Assembly (NCBI GenBank): GCA_038316335.1
Contig: JBBQAM010000060.1
Coordinates: 1-23,566, forward strand
Direction of reading: 5' to 3'
DNA length: 23,566 nt
Origin: JALHST01 sp038316335
Lineage (GTDB): Bacteria > Bacteroidota > Bacteroidia > Flavobacteriales > Flavobacteriaceae
Below, in pieces: positions 6,854-14,811 of this stretch. The stretch's first letter is position 1. Each line of letters opens with the position of its first letter. The notes beneath the pieces were generated by a model, which searched no databases, was not told where the DNA came from, and saw only the letters and a list, made by a program, of their open reading frames with translations. The position numbers were made by a program, and so were the translations under genes.

Positions 6854-8752
6854 TTGAGAATTCGTGAAGCTGTCGTTAAGGTTTGTTGTGCACTCTGCTT
6901 AATGCCCTTCCTAGTAAATGGCCTTTTTGCCCAAGATCAGCGGACGGCCGATAGTCTGGGCATTATTTATAGGGAAGAGAAGCTCACTGGAGATGACAGG
7001 CTCGAATTACTTCGTAATTTATCATTTAACGAGTTGAACGACCCTGCGCTTTCGCTCCGCTATGCTGAAGAATTGATCGACCTTTCACAAGCCGAAGGCA
7101 ATCAGTTGTACCTGCACCGGGGATACCTTCAGAAGGGCAACACCTTTTTAAGACTTGGTGAACTTCAAAAAGCACTGGACGCATTCTTCAAAAGTAGTGA
7201 AGCAGCCTTGAAAACAGGTTATTTGGCCGGGGAGGGCAGTGGGTATACGTCGATGGCAGATGTGTATTCCTTAGAAGGCAATGACGACAATGCTGAACTT
7301 TATTACAACAAAGCGATTGGTTTATTACGAAAAACCAGTGATTCGGTCGCTTTGGCAACTGCAATTTTAAATACAGCCGATTTTTACTTGCATAGCAAGA
7401 AATACGAGCTGGCCCTTCAATATTTTGAGGAAGCTGGAACTTTTTTTAAGGAAGCAAACCATTTAAATGGTATCGCATACTACTTAGGAGGGGTTGGGAT
7501 GGTCTTTGCCGAACAAGGAAAAGATGAAGCCGCCAAAGCCAAATTGATGGAGGCAATCATTATGCTTGAGAAACTGAAGGATTATTATCCCATAGCAGTT
7601 TATCTAAACACACTTTCCCATATTTATGCTAAGAAAAATGATTTTGATCGGGCGTTACAGACCGCACATAAAAGCCTGCAACTGTCAAAAACCTATGGTC
7701 TAAAAGACCAGATCAGTGATGCCAATTTGCAACTTTCCGAACTCTATGAAAAAAAAGGTCGCATCGTCGAAGCATACAAATATTTTAAGGACTATGTTGC
7801 CTATCGGGATAGTGTTAACAATTTGGCGACCACCCGCGACTTGGCAAATCTTCGCACGAATTATGAGATTACTCAAAAACAAAACGAAGTAGACCTTCTA
7901 GAAAAAGAATCCCAATTGCGATCGATAAAGGAAAAAAGTCAAACAAACATAACAATTGCAGCGGTTGTCGCCTTTATATGCGTAATGATTATGGCCCTTG
8001 GGCTGTTGAATCGATATATTTTTATTAGAAAGACCAAAAGGATCATTGAAGCCGAAAAAATTCGAAGTGATCGTTTATTGATCAATATCCTTCCTGAGGA
8101 AACAGCCATGGAATTAAAACAAAATGGAAAGGTACTGGCCAAAAAGTTCGAAGCGGTTACGGTATTATTTACTGATTTTAAAGGATTTACGAGCTATGCC
8201 GAAAATCTTACTCCGGAGGAGTTGGTTCAAAGCGTTGACTTTTACTTTACCAAGTTTGATGAAATCTTCGAAAAATACGGCATGGAAAAAATCAAAACAA
8301 TTGGAGATTCTTATATGTGTTGCGGAGGGCTGCATACCCATAAAAGGGATCATGCCATAAAAATGGTACAAGCTGCTATAGAAATCGTCCAATTTGTTGA
8401 AGAAATTAAGAATAGCTCGATCACAGCGCTTAATTTTGACATTCGCATTGGGATCAATTCAGGACCAATCGTAGCCGGAGTGGTCGGGAACAAGAAATTC
8501 GCATACGATATCTGGGGCGATACGGTGAATGTTGCCTCCCATATGGAATCAAATTCGCTTCCGGGCAGAATTAATATTGCCCAAAATACCTATGATCTCG
8601 TCAAGGAGGTATTTGATTGTGAGTATAGGGGGGAAATCACAGTAAAAAACAGGGGCACAATGAAAATGTATTTCGTAAATGGTCTGAAGCACCCCACTAG
8701 AATTGAAACCCGGAAAGATTCTGAAAAGCACGAATCGTTGAAAATTTCTTGA
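6854..8752 (+). CDS. Signal peptide-TPR-TM-class III adenylate cyclase-like protein with Arg-to-His at the transition-state site
   Basis: A 632-residue fusion: signal peptide 1-26 (cleavage after LFA), TPR-like helices about 35-330, a short coiled segment, one TM helix about 364-386, then a cytoplasmic class III cyclase domain about 430-610. Metal-binding Asp441 (LFTDFKGFT) and Asp485 (TIGDSYM) are present. Lys481 and Asp552 (YDIW) match the adenine-selecting pair of adenylate cyclases, and Asn559 is kept. The Arg expected four residues after that Asn is His563 (CAT). Periplasmic TPRs joined to a cytoplasmic cyclase suggest transmembrane signalling to cAMP. The start is TTG: the frame has no ATG between an upstream stop (6833-6835) and the signal peptide, and the first internal Met (17) would destroy the signal. 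Full activity is uncertain because of His563. Confidence 0.9.
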   Translation: MRIREAVVKVCCALCLMPFLVNGLFAQDQRTADSLGIIYREEKLTGDDRLELLRNLSFNELNDPALSLRYAEELIDLSQAEGNQLYLHRGYLQKGNTFLRLGELQKALDAFFKSSEAALKTGYLAGEGSGYTSMADVYSLEGNDDNAELYYNKAIGLLRKTSDSVALATAILNTADFYLHSKKYELALQYFEEAGTFFKEANHLNGIAYYLGGVGMVFAEQGKDEAAKAKLMEAIIMLEKLKDYYPIAVYLNTLSHIYAKKNDFDRALQTAHKSLQLSKTYGLKDQISDANLQLSELYEKKGRIVEAYKYFKDYVAYRDSVNNLATTRDLANLRTNYEITQKQNEVDLLEKESQLRSIKEKSQTNITIAAVVAFICVMIMALGLLNRYIFIRKTKRIIEAEKIRSDRLLINILPEETAMELKQNGKVLAKKFEAVTVLFTDFKGFTSYAENLTPEELVQSVDFYFTKFDEIFEKYGMEKIKTIGDSYMCCGGLHTHKRDHAIKMVQAAIEIVQFVEEIKNSSITALNFDIRIGINSGPIVAGVVGNKKFAYDIWGDTVNVASHMESNSLPGRINIAQNTYDLVKEVFDCEYRGEITVKNRGTMKMYFVNGLKHPTRIETRKDSEKHESLKIS

Positions 8753-8907
8753 TTAGATGGCCGCTTTTCAGATACTGACGCCAAATTAGCAGCCCAATGC
8801 CATTCCCTAACTAAAATTTTTTAGATCCGAACTACTGTGGGGCTTCTATACCAAAAAAATATAGATTATTTTTAAAAATTGAAAATCCTTCATCCTAAAC
8901 CATACAC

Positions 8908-11900
8908 ATGAGAGCGATTACTGTACTTTTCCTAGCCTTTATTACTACTTTTTCTTTTTCACAAGCAGACCAATCGACCTATCAGGACTTAAAATATCGG
9001 ATGATCGGCCCCTTTCGGGCAGGCAGAACCGTCGGAGCCGTGGGCATTCCGACCCAACCCAATGTCTTTTTTATAGGCGTGAACAATGGAGGCGTTTGGA
9101 AAACCGATGATTATGGCAGAACGTGGAACCCTATTTTTGATGAGGCACCCACCGGCTCCGTTGGTGATTTGGCCGTATCACCTTCAAATCCCAATATAAT
9201 TTATGTAGGAACCGGCGAAGGCTTACACCGTCCCGATCTTTCAGTAGGAGACGGGATGTTCAAAACGACCGATGGAGGAAAACATTGGCAACATATGGGC
9301 TTAGACGACGTGCAACAAATTAGCCGGGTGATCGTACATCCCACCAATCCGGATATTGTTTTTGTCGCTGGCCTGGGGCATCCGTACGGGGCCAATGAAA
9401 TGCGGGGTATCTTTCGATCCGTCGATGGAGGCAAAACCTGGGAAAAAACGCTGTATCTCAATCACAATACGGGGGCCATTCAGGTTGAATTCGACCCCAA
9501 TGATACCCAAGTAATGTATGCCGATTTATGGGAGCATCAGGAAGGACCCTGGGAAAACGCCTCCTTTTCAGGGCCGAATAGCGGCTTGTACAAGTCCATC
9601 GATGGCGGCTCCACATGGCGAAAAATCGAAAAAGGATTGCCAGGGGCAGCCCAAGGATTAGGACGCATCGGCTTAGCGATTTCTAAGAGTAATTCAAAAC
9701 GTCTGTTTGCTACGGTAGATGCTGAGGAAAATGGGGGGGTCTATCGAAGTGATGATGCTGGGGAAAGCTGGAAGCTTATTTCCGGAGACCACCGTCTCTG
9801 GGGGCGGGGAAGCGATTTTGCCGAGATCAAAGTGCATCCTAAAAATGAAAATATCGTCTTTGTAGCCAATGTGGCTTCCTATAAATCAAATGATGGAGGA
9901 CTTAGCTGGACCTCTATCAAAGGGGCTCCTGGGGGCGATGATTACCACCGCATTTGGATCAACCCACTTCAACCAGACATTATGCTTTTCGCCGCCGATC
10001 AAGGCGCCGTTGTCACCGTAAATGGGGGTAAGACTTGGGGATCTTGGTACAATCAACCAACGTCTCAATTGTATCATGTATCGACCGATAATCAATTTCC
10101 GTATTGGGTCTATGGCGGACAGCAAGAAAGTGGAGCTATCAGTGTGGCCAGTAGGGGCAATGGGGGGCAAATTTCCTTTCGGGATTTTATGGGCGTTGGC
10201 GCCGATGAATATGCCTATGTGGCCCCAGATCCAAACGACCCCGACATTATATATGGCGGACGTGTAATTCGATTTAACAAAAAGACCGGACAATCCCAAA
10301 ACGTGGCCCCGGAAACTATCAGATCTGGGGAAATTCGGTATTTGCGTACCATGCCATTGCTATTTCATCCGGCAGATACAAAGACCTTATTGTTTGGCAC
10401 CAACGTTGTCTGGAAAACGCAGGATGGGGGACAGCACTGGGCGCAGATCAGTGGTGACTTAACCAGAAAACAACCTGCTGTGCCCGCAAGCGTGGGCGAT
10501 TTCAAAGAGGAGGCCATGCAGAAAATGCCACAGCGTGCGATCATTTATGCCTTAGGCCCATCACCCCTAGACAAGGACATCCTATGGGCGGGGTCTGATG
10601 ATGGCCTCGTGCATGTAACCACTGATGGGGGTACTACTTGGAAGGACGTTACCCCTCCAGCCTTGACTTCCTGGGACAAGATTTCCCAAATAGATGCGGG
10701 ACATTTCGAAAAGGGCACTGCCTATATTGCCGTTAATGCAATCCGCAAAGACGATATGCACCCACATATCTACAAAACACATGATTTTGGCACTAGCTGG
10801 ACAGAAATTGTAACTGGAATCGATGTTTCCGGGCCTGTAAATGTGGTTCGGGAAGATGGCAAACAAAGTGGACTCCTATTTGCCGGAACAGAGCGGGAGG
10901 TCTACTTTTCAAACGACGACGGCGCCACCTGGAAATCACTCCGGTTAAATATGCCGCCAACTTCCATTCGCGATTTGGTGGTGCATGATAACGATTTGGT
11001 CATTGGCACCCATGGGCGGTCCATTTGGATCCTTGACGATTTTAGTCCGTTGCGAAAACTTTCCACTGCGATCACTCAAGCATCGTATCTATTTGAGCCT
11101 GTCATGGCCACCCGTGTTCGATTCAATATGTTCGCAGATACGCCTTTGCCCCCTGAGGAACCCACAGGGCAAAATCCGCCAGACGGCGCTATTCTCGATT
11201 ATTATTTGAAAACGGATGCCCAAAAAATATCCCTTGAAATCTTTGATAGTGCCGGGAACAAAATCAACTGGTTTGCAAGTGATGATTCTCAAGAAGTCAT
11301 GGATTCGACAAAATTACAACATCCGACCTATTGGATCCGGCCTCAAAAAATGCTTTCTACCGACAAAGGCCACCATCGGTTTGTATGGAATTTACGCTAC
11401 AAGGAACCCCGTGGGGCGAATCGCAGTTTGGCCATAGCAGCCGTTTTCAAGAATACGGCCAGTGGGCCAATGGGCCCGTTTGTAGCTCCGGGGAACTATA
11501 CCATTCGACTTTCAGTGGATGGTACCGTATTAGAACGTCCCTTAGACGTGCAACTAGACCCTAGGTCAACGATGACCGCAGAAGGCCTTAAGCTGCAAGA
11601 AGAACTATCCCTTGATTGCTATTCAAGCTATAAAACCCTGCAAGATATTCGCGAAACCATAGATCAGCGACTTTCAAGCGGTGAAAAATTAAGAAAAAGC
11701 ACTAAAGAGGTCTTTGAGAGGTTTCGAGGAAATGGTGCGCCCGACGCGGGAGACATGCTTTATGGAAGTATTAGAGTATCTACTTTGGATGCCGAAACCC
11801 TCGTAGGCCTGCAGGAGAAATTTCTCTTTTTGATCGATGTATTGCAAAGTGCAGATGCCCACCCAACGGCCCAGACCCAGGCAGCTGTGCAAAGTTTGGC

Positions 11901-11946
11901 ACAGCGGACAAAGGAAATGGTAACTCGTTGGAACGGCTTGAAATAG
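8908..11946 (+). CDS. Secreted VPS10/sortilin-like Asp-box beta-propeller protein (1012 aa)
   Basis: A signal peptide (1 to about 18, ending SFS before QADQ) precedes a large region with about eleven Asp-box repeats of the form S/TxDxGxTW, for example TTDGGKHW, SVDGGKTW, SIDGGSTW, SDDAGESW, TQDGGQHW and SNDDGATW. These repeats build beta-propellers such as the VPS10 domain of sortilins, and such proteins are often annotated as glycosyl hydrolases or BNR-repeat proteins without demonstrated activity. THGRSIWILDDFSPL closes the propeller region near residue 705. The remaining 300 residues look like a beta-sandwich followed by a helical tail. Family length is about 1000. It faces the 883-residue paralogue across 49 bases. 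It is probably exported to the periplasm or cell surface; its substrate is unknown. Confidence 0.9.
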   Translation: MRAITVLFLAFITTFSFSQADQSTYQDLKYRMIGPFRAGRTVGAVGIPTQPNVFFIGVNNGGVWKTDDYGRTWNPIFDEAPTGSVGDLAVSPSNPNIIYVGTGEGLHRPDLSVGDGMFKTTDGGKHWQHMGLDDVQQISRVIVHPTNPDIVFVAGLGHPYGANEMRGIFRSVDGGKTWEKTLYLNHNTGAIQVEFDPNDTQVMYADLWEHQEGPWENASFSGPNSGLYKSIDGGSTWRKIEKGLPGAAQGLGRIGLAISKSNSKRLFATVDAEENGGVYRSDDAGESWKLISGDHRLWGRGSDFAEIKVHPKNENIVFVANVASYKSNDGGLSWTSIKGAPGGDDYHRIWINPLQPDIMLFAADQGAVVTVNGGKTWGSWYNQPTSQLYHVSTDNQFPYWVYGGQQESGAISVASRGNGGQISFRDFMGVGADEYAYVAPDPNDPDIIYGGRVIRFNKKTGQSQNVAPETIRSGEIRYLRTMPLLFHPADTKTLLFGTNVVWKTQDGGQHWAQISGDLTRKQPAVPASVGDFKEEAMQKMPQRAIIYALGPSPLDKDILWAGSDDGLVHVTTDGGTTWKDVTPPALTSWDKISQIDAGHFEKGTAYIAVNAIRKDDMHPHIYKTHDFGTSWTEIVTGIDVSGPVNVVREDGKQSGLLFAGTEREVYFSNDDGATWKSLRLNMPPTSIRDLVVHDNDLVIGTHGRSIWILDDFSPLRKLSTAITQASYLFEPVMATRVRFNMFADTPLPPEEPTGQNPPDGAILDYYLKTDAQKISLEIFDSAGNKINWFASDDSQEVMDSTKLQHPTYWIRPQKMLSTDKGHHRFVWNLRYKEPRGANRSLAIAAVFKNTASGPMGPFVAPGNYTIRLSVDGTVLERPLDVQLDPRSTMTAEGLKLQEELSLDCYSSYKTLQDIRETIDQRLSSGEKLRKSTKEVFERFRGNGAPDAGDMLYGSIRVSTLDAETLVGLQEKFLFLIDVLQSADAHPTAQTQAAVQSLAQRTKEMVTRWNGLK

Positions 11947-11995
11947 GGCTCCTATTACCCCTTTCTATTTTAGATAAGGTATTTATCTGAATGGA

Positions 11996-14647
11996 TTATT
12001 TCATTTTATAGGGGGAAATACCCTTCTGGACTTCAAAGGGCCGTTTATAGGACAAATCGCCAAGTGTCGCCGTCATGATATAGGCGCCGGCTTTAATAAA
12101 AGTGTCGTAGTGTACAAAGTAGGGGTAATCACTTTTTAACTTTTGTAGAATAAGGTCCCAACGATACTGGTTGAATCCTTTATGGCCATCAAGCGTACAT
12201 TTCCAAAGTTCGTTATTGCTTGTATCCCGAAGGGTTAGGGTTATCTTTTTTGGTTCGTTGAGCCACAGCGTAAAGACTGATTTTTCAAGAGTACGATAAT
12301 CGGGTTCTCCTCCTGCAGAATTAAACCAAGGCCTTGTCATTCGCGCAATATCAAAAAAATAGTCTTGATCCGTCGCTAATTTTTGTTCGAACATTTTTTG
12401 TAATGGTCTAAGATTGGTCTTATAGATACCCCTGCCATGCGTAGCCACCACTAGATCCATGGTAGCTTCTTGAATTTCCAGATCGGCAATCGCTACGTTG
12501 GGCATGTCTTGGCCTAAATAAGACCAGTTGGCACCACGATCAATTGATACATAAACCCCTCGTAGACCTCCGGAATATAGGATGTTTTCATTGGTAGGAT
12601 CCTCTAGGACCACATTGATCGGTTCATCGGGCAACCCGTTTGAAATATTTTTCCAATTTTTACCGTTGTCTTCCGAAACATACAAATAGCTGTGAAGATC
12701 GTCATAATTGATACCCGTCATGGCGAGGTATACACGTTCTGGTTTAAACCGGGAGGCACAAATACTTCGAATATAGTTATTAGCGAGTCCGGCCGAATGT
12801 TCTTCCCAACTACCACCATCATTTTTAGAGACCCAGAAGGCACCTTTATCGGTTCCGGCATACAAGACGCCTTTTTCGATCGGGGACTCGATAAGGGCAC
12901 CCGTTGCAAACGATTCCTTTGCCTTTATGGAGGAATTAGCCAGATTCGGACTTATCACATTCCACGTATCGCCGCGATTGACGCTTTTAAAAATGTAATT
13001 CCCGCCATGATACAATGTCTTGCTTTCGAAGGGGGATATAAAATAGGGCGTTATGTAGTTAAACTTTAACGAATCGTACAGCGCTTTGGGAAGTGTGGGT
13101 TCTATGGAGACCGCGATATCCTTTTTTCTATCTAGCCGCATCGCATGGCCATGTTGCATGCTGTAATACGCAATCGTCGGATCTTTGGGGTCGACCTGGG
13201 AGACACAGCCATCACCACCATCCCAAGGGTCGATCCATAGATACTTCCAAGTATCCGGAAAATTTGTATTTAACTCTTTGGGCGGTCCGTAGACCGTGGC
13301 ATCATCTTGTGTACCGCCATAAATAACATAATTCGATTGATCGATCGTGATGTCATAAAATTCTCCGGTGGGGATATTATTATAATGCATCCAGCTGGCT
13401 CCCTTATCATAGCTCACATAAAATCCACCGTCATTCCCCAGGGCCAAATGATCAGGATTCTCGGGATCGATCCATAATTCACATTGATCGAGATGAAGGC
13501 CTTGTGCCAAACTTGGGGTCATATGGGTTACCTGTCCCCCAATAAATTCGAAGCTTTTACCGCCATCGATACTATGGGCCAGTCGCACTCCAAGACAAAA
13601 CACCTCCTCATCATTTTGTGGGTTCACATAGACATCGGTAAAATACCAGCCAATACCAGGAAAAATTTTAAAGGCCTGGTCGTGGGTTTTTGACCAATTT
13701 AAACCACCATCCACGGTTTTATAAAGTTCTGCAGCAGTATCGCTGCTATTATTAAGATTGTCGATAAGGGCATAGGCTTTTAACGGGTTCGTGGCGGAAA
13801 CCGTAAGGCCGATTCGGCCGATCTTAGGTCCGGAAGGGAGGCCTTTCGTACATAAAACCCAGGAGTCTCCACCATCATTGCTCCGATATACCCCGCTATT
13901 TTTCCCACTTATGCCCGGGTAGACCTCCCATAAGGAAGCATACATGATTTTGGGATCGAGTGGGGAGATTACGACTGCATTAGCGCCTGTCTTATCATCT
14001 TTAAACAATACATGTTCCCAGGTTTGGCCGCCGTTACTTGATTTGTAGAGCCCGCGATTTTTGTTCTTAGACCACAAGTGTCCTAACACACATACAAAAA
14101 CAATATCAGGATTCGTTGGATGAACGGTTATTTCGGCAATCGACCACGAATCTTGAAGGCCGATAGGGTCCCACGTTTCCCCTGCATCCTTAGATCGGTA
14201 CATGCCCGTCCCGGGAAGTGTAAAGTTTCTCGGTTTTTTGAGATTTTCACCAGTCCCTAGATAGATTATTCGGGGATCCGAGGGCGCAAGGGCTACATCT
14301 CCAATACCCGGGGTCGGTTTATCATTGAATACCGACTTCCAACTAAGACCGTGATTGGTAGTCTTCCATAAACCGCCAGAACCAAATCCAACATACATGG
14401 TACCCGGATGGGTGGCATCGACCTGTACAACATCTGCCCGCGCCGAATTCAGGGTAGGGCCCAAAGAAATCCAATCAAGTTTAAAATCACTATGCTCCTT
14501 CATTGCTCTAAAAGACGTAAAGGAGGTCTCGAGTGGTGAAGTAGGCTGTTGTGAGACAGCCGTAAAGGTAATAAAAGCGCAGATAAAGCAAACAATGACC
14601 GATTTAATGAAGCTGCGATTGCTTCTTGAAAAACTAGGATTCAACAT
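11996..14647 (-). CDS. Secreted VPS10/sortilin-like Asp-box beta-propeller protein (883 aa)
   Basis: A paralogue in architecture of the 1012-residue neighbour, on the opposite strand. An N-terminal signal (about 1-33) is followed by about eleven Asp boxes such as SKDAGETW, SSNGGQTW, SNDGGDSW, SIDGGKSF, SYDKGASW, SEDNGKNW and SIDRGANW. The propeller ends with THGRGIYKTNLRPLQ, the counterpart of the THGRSIWILDDFSPL end in the other protein. The C-terminal region is about 130 residues and lacks the long helical tail of the paralogue. No catalytic residues of a known glycosidase can be assigned. It is probably exported and may bind or process proteins or glycans. A promoter match lies at 14726-14754. 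Confidence 0.9.
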   Translation of the reverse strand: MLNPSFSRSNRSFIKSVIVCFICAFITFTAVSQQPTSPLETSFTSFRAMKEHSDFKLDWISLGPTLNSARADVVQVDATHPGTMYVGFGSGGLWKTTNHGLSWKSVFNDKPTPGIGDVALAPSDPRIIYLGTGENLKKPRNFTLPGTGMYRSKDAGETWDPIGLQDSWSIAEITVHPTNPDIVFVCVLGHLWSKNKNRGLYKSSNGGQTWEHVLFKDDKTGANAVVISPLDPKIMYASLWEVYPGISGKNSGVYRSNDGGDSWVLCTKGLPSGPKIGRIGLTVSATNPLKAYALIDNLNNSSDTAAELYKTVDGGLNWSKTHDQAFKIFPGIGWYFTDVYVNPQNDEEVFCLGVRLAHSIDGGKSFEFIGGQVTHMTPSLAQGLHLDQCELWIDPENPDHLALGNDGGFYVSYDKGASWMHYNNIPTGEFYDITIDQSNYVIYGGTQDDATVYGPPKELNTNFPDTWKYLWIDPWDGGDGCVSQVDPKDPTIAYYSMQHGHAMRLDRKKDIAVSIEPTLPKALYDSLKFNYITPYFISPFESKTLYHGGNYIFKSVNRGDTWNVISPNLANSSIKAKESFATGALIESPIEKGVLYAGTDKGAFWVSKNDGGSWEEHSAGLANNYIRSICASRFKPERVYLAMTGINYDDLHSYLYVSEDNGKNWKNISNGLPDEPINVVLEDPTNENILYSGGLRGVYVSIDRGANWSYLGQDMPNVAIADLEIQEATMDLVVATHGRGIYKTNLRPLQKMFEQKLATDQDYFFDIARMTRPWFNSAGGEPDYRTLEKSVFTLWLNEPKKITLTLRDTSNNELWKCTLDGHKGFNQYRWDLILQKLKSDYPYFVHYDTFIKAGAYIMTATLGDLSYKRPFEVQKGISPYKMK

Positions 14648-14725
14648 TTGAAAAAGTTTGGATAGTCATTTTATTGACGTGGGATTCTAAAATGGTTTTG
14701 CCGCTATATAGGGATAGTAAGATAT

Positions 14726-14754
14726 CAAAAATAAAATAGTTTGGATACAATCAA
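14726..14754 (-). promoter_or_regulatory. Putative Bacteroidota promoter for the 883-aa gene
   Basis: On the minus strand TTG (14752-14754) is followed after 18 bases by TATTTTTG (14726-14733), an exact match to the -7 consensus TAnnTTTG. Transcription would start near 14720, giving a leader of about 70 bases. No experimental support. Confidence 0.45.
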
Positions 14755-14774
14755 GCCAAAATCAATTATCTTTA
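14739..14774 (+). promoter_or_regulatory. Putative promoter for the L-serine dehydratase gene
   Basis: TTTG (about 14740-14743) is followed after about 23 bases by TATCTTTA (14767-14774), which matches TAnnTTTG at seven of eight positions. The start of transcription would fall about 30 bases before the ATG at 14812. It overlaps the opposite-strand promoter candidate at 14726-14754. Confidence 0.35.
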
Positions 14775-14811
14775 TAACACAGCGATAATCCACACAACTT
14801 TATAGCAAGAA

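Noticed and set aside
4889..8752. Complete canonical Pycsar defence operon
   Set aside because: The effector-like gene and the cyclases are on opposite strands, the adjacent cyclase is truncated, and the intact one has adenylate-cyclase determinants, so a canonical operon is not supported.
11972..11988. AGATAA-GGTAT-TTATCT as a bidirectional terminator between the VPS10-like genes
   Set aside because: A 6-base stem with a single G-C pair and no proper T-tract; too weak to annotate as a terminator.
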